64,000 nt of DNA from contig NZ_JAPEQG010000001.1 of NCBI RefSeq assembly GCF_026339735.1, forward strand, positions 6,532,501 through 6,596,500, read 5' to 3'. Below, piece after piece: positions 15,148 to 22,453 of the stretch. Origin of the DNA: Streptomyces sp. NBC_01669. GTDB taxonomy: Bacteria > Actinomycetota > Actinomycetes > Streptomycetales > Streptomycetaceae. Each line of letters starts with the position of its first letter. Positions within the stretch are counted from its first letter, which is position 1. The notes under the pieces are model-generated. The model saw only the letters and a program-made list of their open reading frames with translations. It ran no database searches and was not told where the DNA came from. The position numbers and the translations under genes were made by a program.

Positions 15148-16470
15148 ATGACCAGTACGTCCCGCACCTCAGCGACCGCGGGCAGAGCCGGCGCATCCGG
15201 CGCCCGCCCGACCCGGGTGCGCTGGAAGATGTTCGTCCTGCTGCTCGGCGTCGTCGCGCTCAACTACATCGACCGGGGCTCCGTCTCCGTCGCGCTGCCG
15301 CTGATCACCAAGGACCTCGGTCTCTCCAAGGAGACGACCGGCTTCCTGCTCAGCGCGTTCTTCTGGACGTACGCGCTGATGCAGATCCCCAGCGGGTGGC
15401 TCGCCGACCGGTTCGGCGCCCGCCGCATGGTCTCCGGCGCCTGCGTCGGCTGGGGAGTCGCCCAGGGGCTGACCGCGGCCGCCGGCGGCGCGGGCTCACT
15501 GCTCGGCTTCCGGCTGCTGCTCGGCGCCGTCGAAGCGCCCGTCATGCCGGCCGGCGGCAAGCTGAACGCCCAGTGGCTGCCCGCCAAGGAGCGCGGCCGG
15601 GGCGCGGTTCTCCTGGACGGCGGCGCCCCGCTCGGCGCCGCGCTCGGCGGCATCGTGATCTCCATGCTGATCGGCTGGACCGGCAGCTGGCGGATCAGTT
15701 TCCTCGTCGCGGGCGTCCTCACCGTCGCCGCCGGCCTGTACGCCGGCTGGTACATCCGTAACACGCCCGCCGAGCACCCCGGCGTCAACGCCGCCGAGGC
15801 CGCCTACATCGAGCGGGCACACGCCGAGGAGGACGCCGCGGGCCCCGCCGATGTGCGCACCGGCCTGCTGCCGTACCTCAAGTACCGCTCGTTCTGGGCC
15901 ATGTGTCTGGGCTGGATGGGCTTCAACGGCGTCTTCTACGGACTGCTGACCTGGGGCCCGCTCTATCTCTCCGAGTCCAAGGGCTTCGACATCGCGACCA
16001 TCGGCTGGTCGACCCTGGCCATCTTCGGCGCGGGCTTCGTCGGCGAACTGATCGGCGGCTGGACCTCCGACCGCTGGAAGGCCAAGGGCGCCGGAGCCAA
16101 CACGGTGATGCGCACGATGATGGGCGTCGCCGGGATCGCCGTCGTCTCCGGACTGCTCGGGGTGGTGCTGGTGCCCGACGCCATGACGGCGGTCGCGCTC
16201 CTCTCCGTCGTCCTCTTCTTCCTCCGCTGGGCCGGTCTGTACTGGTCGCTGCCGTCCGTGCTCGCCGGACGGGCCAACGCCGGAGTCGTCGGCGGAGCCA
16301 TGAACCTCTCCGGCAACATCGCCGGGATCATCACGCCGATCGCGGTCGGCTTCATCGTCGGCGCCACCGGCTCATACACCTGGGCGCTGCTCTACTTCGT
16401 CGGCGCTGGTGTGCTGTTCACCGTGTCGTCCCTGGTCATCGACTACAGCAGGAGGCTCGCCGTCCGATGA
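15148..16470 (+). CDS. MFS transporter, anion:cation symporter type
   Basis: 440-residue permease of the major facilitator superfamily. Twelve hydrophobic segments can be drawn; NYIDRGSVSVALPLI near the first helix and the motif GWLADRFGARR after helix 2 match the ACS (anion:cation symporter) family, which imports organic anions such as sugar acids, phthalate-like acids and tartrate. The ATG at 15148 has a GAGGG ribosome site. It is the first gene of an operon with the next two genes and overlaps the second by four bases. The substrate is likely the compound that the two enzymes degrade. Confidence 0.9.
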   Translation: MTSTSRTSATAGRAGASGARPTRVRWKMFVLLLGVVALNYIDRGSVSVALPLITKDLGLSKETTGFLLSAFFWTYALMQIPSGWLADRFGARRMVSGACVGWGVAQGLTAAAGGAGSLLGFRLLLGAVEAPVMPAGGKLNAQWLPAKERGRGAVLLDGGAPLGAALGGIVISMLIGWTGSWRISFLVAGVLTVAAGLYAGWYIRNTPAEHPGVNAAEAAYIERAHAEEDAAGPADVRTGLLPYLKYRSFWAMCLGWMGFNGVFYGLLTWGPLYLSESKGFDIATIGWSTLAIFGAGFVGELIGGWTSDRWKAKGAGANTVMRTMMGVAGIAVVSGLLGVVLVPDAMTAVALLSVVLFFLRWAGLYWSLPSVLAGRANAGVVGGAMNLSGNIAGIITPIAVGFIVGATGSYTWALLYFVGAGVLFTVSSLVIDYSRRLAVR

Positions 16471-17666
16471 CGACCACCACCGGCCGTTCCCGCCGCATCC
16501 GCATCGGGATGCTCACCCCGTCCTCCAACACCTGTCTTGAGCCCGTCACGTACGGGCTGCTCCACGGCACGGACGTGGCCACCGCCCACGTCGCCCGCGT
16601 CCCGGTCACCCGGATCGCCCTGGACGAGGGGTCCGACGCCCAGTTCGACCCGGCGCCGATGCTCGCCGCCGCCCGGCAGCTGGCCGACGCGCAGGTCGAC
16701 GTCCTCGCATGGAACGGCACCTCGGGCTCCTGGCTGGGACCGGACCGGGACCGCGCCCTGTGCGCCCGGATCACCGAGGAGACCGGCATCCCCGCCACCA
16801 CCTCCACTCTCGCGCTGCTCGACGCCTGTGCCGCGTACGGCGTGACCAGGCTCGGGCTCGCCCTCCCGTACACCCGGGACGTCGCCGACCGGATCGTGCG
16901 CCGATACACGGATGAGGGCCTGGACTGCACGCTCGCCGAACCCTTCGGTATCAGCGACAACGAAGCCTTCGCCCGCATCCCGGCCGCGGACGTGGCCCGG
17001 CAGATCGAGGCGGCGGCGCCCGGTGTGCACGCCGTCGCCGTCGTCTGTACCAACGTGTACGGGGCGGACGCCGCCCGGCAGCTCGAACCGGCCCTGGGAA
17101 TACCGGTGTTCGACAGCGTCACCGCGACCCTGTGGCAGGCTCTGCGCCTGGCCTCCCCGGATACCGGCGTCCCCGCCCTGCCCGGCCATGGCGACCTGCT
17201 CCGCTCGGGCGCCCTGCGGGCCCGCTTCCAGACCGTCCTGCGAACGCTGCTGGAGACGACCGGCGCCGACCGCACCACCCTCCGTCTCGACCTGCCCGCA
17301 CACGGACTCGGCGTCGACCTGACCGCCGCCGAGGCGCTGCGCGAAGGCGTACGGTCCATCCGCCGCGACGCCTCCCTGGACCAGCGCCGGCTGAACACCG
17401 TCGAGTGGCTGGAGCGGCAGCGGATCCCCCTGGTCCAGCCGCACTTCGAGGCGATCCCGCATCCGCCCCAGGCGCTCGTGGACGTGTACGGCGTGCACGC
17501 CCAGATGCTCTCGCCCCTTGTCCGCGACGACCGGATGACCGGCTGGATCTCCGTGCACAGCAGGGACGAACGCGACTGGACCGAGCGGGACACCGCCGCG
17601 CTCCGGGCCGCGACGGACGACGTACAACACCTCCTCGACACCGACCGGAAGGCATCCGCCGCATGA
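16467..17666 (+). CDS. Arylmalonate-decarboxylase/Asp-Glu racemase-like enzyme fused to a GAF-like domain
   Basis: 399-residue two-domain protein. Residues about 10-247 have the Asp/Glu racemase superfamily fold, with LTPSSNT at 16-22 as in maleate isomerases. Of the two catalytic cysteines of racemases and maleate isomerases only one is kept, Cys194 (VVCTNVYG). The position of the other is NGTSGSW, giving Gly84-Thr85-Ser86, and Tyr135 follows in ALPYTRDV. This Gly-Thr-Ser/Tyr/Cys set is that of arylmalonate decarboxylase (Gly74, Thr75, Ser76, Tyr126, Cys188, from memory). Residues about 260-395 resemble a GAF domain (VHAQMLSPLVRDDRMTGWIS). The reaction may be a malonate decarboxylation, a racemization or an isomerization. 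ATGA overlaps join it to both neighbours. Confidence 0.75.
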   Translation: MTTTTGRSRRIRIGMLTPSSNTCLEPVTYGLLHGTDVATAHVARVPVTRIALDEGSDAQFDPAPMLAAARQLADAQVDVLAWNGTSGSWLGPDRDRALCARITEETGIPATTSTLALLDACAAYGVTRLGLALPYTRDVADRIVRRYTDEGLDCTLAEPFGISDNEAFARIPAADVARQIEAAAPGVHAVAVVCTNVYGADAARQLEPALGIPVFDSVTATLWQALRLASPDTGVPALPGHGDLLRSGALRARFQTVLRTLLETTGADRTTLRLDLPAHGLGVDLTAAEALREGVRSIRRDASLDQRRLNTVEWLERQRIPLVQPHFEAIPHPPQALVDVYGVHAQMLSPLVRDDRMTGWISVHSRDERDWTERDTAALRAATDDVQHLLDTDRKASAA

Positions 17667-18568
17667 CCAAGGACATCAAGATCGCGCTCGGCGTGGACGT
17701 GGACGCCGTGGCCGGCTGGCTCGGCTCCTACGGCGGCGAGGACTCGCCCAACGACATCCAGCGGGGCGTCTTCGCCGGTGAGATCGGCACCCCGCGACTG
17801 CTCAAGCTCTTCGAGCGGTACGGGATCCGGACCAGCTGGTTCATCCCCGGGCACTCCATCGAGACATTCCCCGAGCAGACCCGCATGGTCGTCGAGGCGG
17901 GGCACGAGATCGGCGCGCACGGCTACTCGCACGAGAACCCCATCGCGATGAGCCCGCAGCAGGAGGAGGACGTACTCGCCCGCTGCGTCGAACTGATCGA
18001 GGAGTACACCGGCCGCAGGCCACGCGGCTATGTGGCGCCCTGGTGGGAGATGTCCGCGTACACCGCCGAACTCCTCCACACCTACGGCTTCAGCTACGAC
18101 CACAGCCAGAACTACCGCGACTTCACGCCCTTCTACGCCCGGGTCGGCGACAGCTGGACGAAGATCGACTTCGGTAAGGAGGCCAAGGAGTGGATGAAAC
18201 CCCTCGTCCACGGTCACGAGGTCGACCTCGTCGAGTTCTGCGGCAACTGGTACGTGGACGACCTGCCGCCCATGATGTTCAACAAGCACGCGCACAACAG
18301 CCAGGGGTACGTGAGCCCGCGCCAGCTGGAGCAGGACTGGCGCGATCAGTTCGACTGGGTCCACCGTGAGCTCGACTACGCGGTCCTGCCCATCACCCTG
18401 CACCCGGACGTCAGTGGCCGCCCGCAGGTGCTCCTCATGCTGGAACGCTTCATCGAGTACGTCTCCGGGCACGAGGGCGTCAGCTTCTGCACCCTGGAGG
18501 ACGCGGCCGACGACTTCCGCCGCCGCTTCCCGTTCGGCTCCGCCGAGCGCCCGGCAGATATGCGATGA
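17663..18568 (+). CDS. Polysaccharide-deacetylase-fold hydrolase (HpPgdA/cyclic-imide-hydrolase-like)
   Basis: 301-residue protein of carbohydrate esterase family 4 fold. The usual first motif TFDDG is replaced by GVDVDAV. Asp14, His86 and His90 (GAHGYSH) form the expected metal triad and have the same numbering as I remember for Helicobacter PgdA and the related bacterial imidase. The wall-deacetylase signal peptide is missing, so the enzyme is cytoplasmic; hydrolysis of a small C-N bond (cyclic imide, allantoin-like ring or N-acyl group) is more likely than cell-wall work. It overlaps the preceding gene by ATGA and is translated with it. LPITLHPDVSGRPQ is a late conserved motif. Confidence 0.8.
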   Translation: MTKDIKIALGVDVDAVAGWLGSYGGEDSPNDIQRGVFAGEIGTPRLLKLFERYGIRTSWFIPGHSIETFPEQTRMVVEAGHEIGAHGYSHENPIAMSPQQEEDVLARCVELIEEYTGRRPRGYVAPWWEMSAYTAELLHTYGFSYDHSQNYRDFTPFYARVGDSWTKIDFGKEAKEWMKPLVHGHEVDLVEFCGNWYVDDLPPMMFNKHAHNSQGYVSPRQLEQDWRDQFDWVHRELDYAVLPITLHPDVSGRPQVLLMLERFIEYVSGHEGVSFCTLEDAADDFRRRFPFGSAERPADMR

Positions 18569-18601
18569 CGTGACCGGGCGGGTCGTGGCACAGTGGCGCC
18601 C

Positions 18602-19120
18602 ATGTCCGAGCTCCGCACCCGCCCCGTGCGCCCTGCTGTTCTCTCCGACGACACCGCTCTCGGGGAGCTCGACCGGGCCACGTGGTCGACCCTCCACTCC
18701 GTACAGCCGCGGCCGCACCCGCCGTACGAACCGTTCTTCAGCGACCGCAGCCGGCCCGAGCACCTGCTCGTGGCCGAGGCGGAGGACCCGGCGGGCGATG
18801 TGCGCATCGCCGGCTACATCCGGGTCGTCGCGCCGACCCCGCTCGCCTGCAACGCGCATGTGCGCCAGATACAGGGCCTCGCCGTGGCCGACTGGGCGCG
18901 CGGCAGCGGTGTCGCCCGAGGGCTGCTGCGGGCCGCGTCGGCGCTGGCCCGCAACGAGGGGGCGAACCGGATGACGCTGCGGGTGCTCGGACACAACGCG
19001 CCCGCCCGGGCGCTGTACGCGTCGGAGGGGTTCGTCGTCGAGGGGGTGCTGCCCGGTGAGTTCTTCCTGGGCGGGCGCTACGTCGGCGACGTGATGATGG
19101 GCCGCTCGCTCGCCCTGTGA
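18602..19120 (+). CDS. GNAT family N-acetyltransferase
   Basis: 172-residue acetyltransferase with the GNAT acetyl-CoA site around residues 92-110 (QGLAVADWARGSGVARGLL) and a C-terminal NAPARALYASEGFVVEG motif. The ATG at 18602 is preferred over a GTG three codons earlier. It starts 33 bases after the hydrolase gene on the same strand, so it could be the last gene of that operon, but similar genes are found alone and the acceptor substrate is unknown. Confidence 0.85.
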   Translation: MSELRTRPVRPAVLSDDTALGELDRATWSTLHSVQPRPHPPYEPFFSDRSRPEHLLVAEAEDPAGDVRIAGYIRVVAPTPLACNAHVRQIQGLAVADWARGSGVARGLLRAASALARNEGANRMTLRVLGHNAPARALYASEGFVVEGVLPGEFFLGGRYVGDVMMGRSLAL

Positions 19121-19188
19121 CGGCTCAGAGCCTGTCAAAATGGGCGCCCGGCTCGCGACGCCGTGTTGTCGGTGCGGCCGTTACCGCC

Positions 19189-19818
19189 TCACCTCTGGAA
19201 CAGCCGCATGCCGCCCGTGAGTTCATGCAGGCAGCGCACCGCGAGAACGGCGGGGGAGCCGGCCCCCGTCGTCGGCGCGTCCGTGACCGCCCAGGCCTCC
19301 AGCGCCACCCGCACCGCGTCCGTGGCGGCCGCAGCGGCCAGCCGGACCTCCAGCGGATCCGCGCCCTCACCGGCCAGCCGTGCCAGCACCGGCAGCAGCC
19401 GCTCCTCCGAATCCTGATTGACCCGGTACCAGACGGCGCGCAGTGCCGGATCGTCCTGCGCCGCCCGCAGCAGACCGCGTGTCCAGCCGAGCTGCTCCGT
19501 GGCGTGCTCGTCGCGCGGGCTGAGCGCGTCCGTGACCGCAGCCTCCAGCGCCTCGGCCGGCGGGACACCCGGACCGGTCGCGTCGAGCAGGGCGCGCCAG
19601 CGCTCGGCGCCGCCGGAGAGCAGTGGTCCCACCGCGTCCTGCTTGGAGCGGAAGTAGCGGTAGAAGGTGCGCAGCGCGACGCCCGCCCGGTGGGCGATGT
19701 CCTCCGCCGTGGTGCCGTCCGGCCCGCGCTCGGCGAAGAGCGCGGCGGCCGCGCGCGCGATGTCCAGCTGGGTCGCGGCCTTGCGGCGTTCGGTGAGGGA
19801 CGGCTGCTGGTGGCTCAT
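19189..19818 (-). CDS. TetR family transcriptional regulator
   Basis: 209-residue regulator with an N-terminal TetR helix-turn-helix (about 18-65; TAEDIAHRAGVALRTFYRYFRSKQDAV) and a variable alpha-helical ligand domain. It is divergent from the SDR dehydrogenase gene with 141 bases between the starts, the classic arrangement of a repressor and its target. No effector can be deduced. Confidence 0.9.
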   Translation of the reverse strand: MSHQQPSLTERRKAATQLDIARAAAALFAERGPDGTTAEDIAHRAGVALRTFYRYFRSKQDAVGPLLSGGAERWRALLDATGPGVPPAEALEAAVTDALSPRDEHATEQLGWTRGLLRAAQDDPALRAVWYRVNQDSEERLLPVLARLAGEGADPLEVRLAAAAATDAVRVALEAWAVTDAPTTGAGSPAVLAVRCLHELTGGMRLFQR

Positions 19819-19872
19819 TCCCGCAGATTACCCGGGCCGGGGTTCCTTCGTACGGAAGAGAAGTGCACAGAA

Positions 19873-19885
19873 TGCCGTTCTGGCA
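19873..19885. promoter_or_regulatory. Candidate TetR operator
   Basis: TGCCGTTCTGGCA is an inverted repeat TGCC/GGCA around a 5-base centre, in the gap between the divergent TetR and SDR genes. The arms are short, so this is only a candidate. Confidence 0.35.
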
Positions 19886-19959
19886 AAACGTGTCACCCAG
19901 GCGTACGGTGGATGCGGATCAAGAGAGTCGTCGGGGGACTCGGAACCAGGAGTGAACAC

Positions 19960-20733
19960 ATGAACCGCTACGAAGGCCGCCGCGTACTCATCACCGGCGG
20001 TGGCTCCGGCATCGGACAGGCCACCGTCCACCGCGTACTCGCCGAGGGCGGCCTGGTCGTCGCCGCCGATGTCAACGAGGCCGGGCTGAAGACCACGTAC
20101 GACACCGCTGTGGCGGGCGGCGGCGTCGCGGAGAGGCTCACCACCGCTGTCCTCGACATCTCGGACGAGGCCGCGGTCCGGGCCGGTGTCGCTGACGCCG
20201 TGGCCGCGCTCGGCGGCCTCGACGTCCTGGTCAACGCGGCGGGCATCCTGCGCTCGGAGCACACGCACAGGACGTCGCTGGAGTTCTTCAACAAGATCCT
20301 CGCGGTCAACCTCACCGGCACGTTCCTGATGATCCGTGAGGCGATACCGGCGCTGCTGGCGGGCGACAAGCCGGTCGTCGTGAACTTCTCGTCGACCTCG
20401 GCGAGCTTCGCGCACCCCTATATGTCGGCGTACGCGGCGAGCAAGGGCGGCATCCAGTCGATGACGCACGCGCTGGCGAGCGAGTACAGCAAGCAGGGTC
20501 TGCGCGTCGTCGCCGTCGCACCCGGATCGATCTCCTCCGACATGACCAGCGGCAACGGCCCGGGGCTGCCGGCCGACGCGGACATGTCGCTCTTCATGAA
20601 GCTGTCCCCGGCGCTGGGCGAGGGCTTCGCCAGCCCCGACACGGTGGCGGGCGTCGTCGCGATGCTGGGCTCCGAGGACGGTGCGTTCATCACGGGTACG
20701 GAGATCCGCGTCGACGGCGGCACCCACTTCTGA
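19960..20733 (+). CDS. Short-chain dehydrogenase/reductase
   Basis: 257-residue classical SDR. It has the NAD(P) motif TGGGSGIG (about 11-18), NAAG at about 89-92, the catalytic Ser in SSTSASF and Tyr/Lys in YAASKGG, and the C-terminal ITGTEIRVDGGTHF. Asp in VVAADVNEAG suggests NAD preference. The ATG at 19960 follows CCAGGAGTG; the much longer open frame upstream lies antisense to the TetR gene and is rejected. Likely under TetR control; substrate unknown. Confidence 0.92.
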   Translation: MNRYEGRRVLITGGGSGIGQATVHRVLAEGGLVVAADVNEAGLKTTYDTAVAGGGVAERLTTAVLDISDEAAVRAGVADAVAALGGLDVLVNAAGILRSEHTHRTSLEFFNKILAVNLTGTFLMIREAIPALLAGDKPVVVNFSSTSASFAHPYMSAYAASKGGIQSMTHALASEYSKQGLRVVAVAPGSISSDMTSGNGPGLPADADMSLFMKLSPALGEGFASPDTVAGVVAMLGSEDGAFITGTEIRVDGGTHF

Positions 20734-20763
20734 ACCCGGGTGCCCACAGCGGGGGCGGGGGGC

Positions 20764-21288
20764 TCAGCCGGAGCCGAACCGCTCCCAGAGCAGGGGATAG
20801 CGTCCGGCCAGCGCCGCGTCGTCCTCGAAGCGGACGGGGGCGCCCTCCGGCTCGGCGGCCTGCGGCGGAAGGCCGAGGTCCGGCGTGACGACGCCGGTGA
20901 GCTGTTCGTACGCCTCGTCGGCCGCATAGCCGAGATCCTCGGCGTCCCCGTCGATCTCCTCGTCGAACTCGTCGAGGAGTTCGGCGAGGCTGTCCGGATC
21001 GTGCACCGCCCCCTCGAAGACCTCCCGCCCCTGGCCGATCAGCCAGCACCGGAAGAAGTCGAAGGCGTCGTCGCTCGCGCCGCCGAGCAGCACGGCGGCG
21101 GCGCCCCACAGGTCCCAGCGGTACGCGCGGTTGTAGCGGGCCTCGAAGTGCCGCGCGAAGTCCAGCACGGATTCCGGATCGAGCTGCACCAGCCGGTCGA
21201 CGAGCAGGTCGGCATGGTCCTCGGGGTCGCCCTCGGCGGCCTCGCGGGTGCTGTCGATGATCTCCCAGAACTCCGTCTCGTCCATCAC
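20764..21288 (-). CDS. DUF4240 domain protein
   Basis: 174-residue acidic, soluble protein. The segment MDETEFWEIIDSTREAAEGD is the characteristic DUF4240 N-terminus, followed by RWDLWGAAAVLLGGASDDAF and FRCWLIGQGREVF. The family is widespread in streptomycetes and resembles SMI1/KNR4-type immunity proteins in style, but its role is unknown. Two ATGs in tandem (21288, 21285) make the exact start uncertain by one residue. Confidence 0.85.
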   Translation of the reverse strand: MMDETEFWEIIDSTREAAEGDPEDHADLLVDRLVQLDPESVLDFARHFEARYNRAYRWDLWGAAAVLLGGASDDAFDFFRCWLIGQGREVFEGAVHDPDSLAELLDEFDEEIDGDAEDLGYAADEAYEQLTGVVTPDLGLPPQAAEPEGAPVRFEDDAALAGRYPLLWERFGSG

Positions 21289-21346
21289 GGGTCAAGCATC
21301 GGCCTTGGTGGCAGGCGATGCACGCGGAGACACCGAAAAGAAGCCT

Positions 21347-22318
21347 TCAGCGATAAAGGTCGCTCAGCCGTTCGGCGGCAGCGGCGAAGCGGTTCCGCAA
21401 CGCGGGCGGTTCGAGAACCTCCAACTCCGGTCCCAGGGACAGCAGCTGGTCGTACGCGACCTCCAGGGACTCCACGGGCAGGGTGACGGTGCGCCATCCG
21501 TCGGTGCCGGGCGGCCCGGCCGAGTCCAGGGCATTCCGGACCGCCGAACGGTCCATGGTGTGCGGCAGTCGGCCCACCCCCGCCTCCGACACCCGTACCG
21601 TCACCTCGGTCCGCAGGATCGAGCGGGCGAACTGCGCGGCCTGCTCGTCCCAGAAGCCCGGCAGATCGAAGTCGTCGTCGCGTACGAACCGTTCGTCCGA
21701 CACAGCCACGGCGGTGAAGCGGTCGATCCGGTACACCCGGACATCCGTCCCGGCACGGGCGCACACGTACCAGACCCCGGCCTTGAGAACGAGTCCGTAC
21801 GGCGCCAGCTCCCGCTCGACCTCACCGCCCGCACCGCCGCGCCGGTAGCGCGCGCTGACCATCCGGTCGTCCCAGACGGCCTCCGCGACGGCGGGCAGCA
21901 ACTCGGGCGTGACGGGTTCCTGGTACCAGCCGGGTGCATCCAGATGGAAGCGCCGGGCGGCGGTGTCGGAGGCGTCCCGCAGCGAGGGCAGCAGCGCGGC
22001 GGTCACCTTGAGCCGGGCCGCGGACGCGGCGTCCTGGAGCCCCATCTCGCGCAGCGCGGACGGCAGCCCGGAGAGGAAGAGCGCCTCGGCCTCGCTACGG
22101 GCCAGCCCGGTGAGCCCGGTCCGGTACCCGCCGACGAGCCGGTACCCGCCGGCCCTGCCCCGGTCCGCGTACACGGGAACCCCCGCCTCGGAGAGCGCCT
22201 GGGCGTCGCGGGTGACGGTCCGTTCGGACACCTCCAGCTCCCGGGCGAGCTCGGCGGCGGTCATGGCGGACCGGGACTGAAGGAGCAGCACCATCTTGAT
22301 GAGCCGGGCAGCACGCAT
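21347..22318 (-). CDS. YafY/WYL-type transcriptional regulator
   Basis: 323-residue regulator. An N-terminal HTH of the DeoR/HTH_11 type (residues 1-55; MTAAELARELEVSERTVTRD) is followed by a WYL domain (about 135-210; YGLVLKAGVWYVCARAG) and a WCX C-terminal extension. WYL domains often sense nucleic acid fragments or small ligands. The ATG at 22318 is the first residue of the HTH. No target is evident in the neighbourhood. Confidence 0.88.
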   Translation of the reverse strand: MRAARLIKMVLLLQSRSAMTAAELARELEVSERTVTRDAQALSEAGVPVYADRGRAGGYRLVGGYRTGLTGLARSEAEALFLSGLPSALREMGLQDAASAARLKVTAALLPSLRDASDTAARRFHLDAPGWYQEPVTPELLPAVAEAVWDDRMVSARYRRGGAGGEVERELAPYGLVLKAGVWYVCARAGTDVRVYRIDRFTAVAVSDERFVRDDDFDLPGFWDEQAAQFARSILRTEVTVRVSEAGVGRLPHTMDRSAVRNALDSAGPPGTDGWRTVTLPVESLEVAYDQLLSLGPELEVLEPPALRNRFAAAAERLSDLYR

Positions 22319-22366
22319 GGGGACAAGTCTGCCCTGCCCTCCATCGCCGGGCGGGCTCGCAAAAAT

Positions 22367-22419
22367 GCCCTCCGTCTCCGGACAGGCTCGAAGATCAAGC
22401 CCGCCCGGAGACGGAGGGC
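22367..22419. terminator. aceE terminator hairpin
   Basis: GCCCTCCGTCTCCGG pairs perfectly with its complement over a 23-base loop, 35 bases after the aceE stop codon; an A-run follows on the plus strand, giving T's for the minus-strand transcript. Confidence 0.8.
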
Positions 22420-22453
22420 GGCACGGCAGCCGGGCGTACCCGGCCGCCTCACC

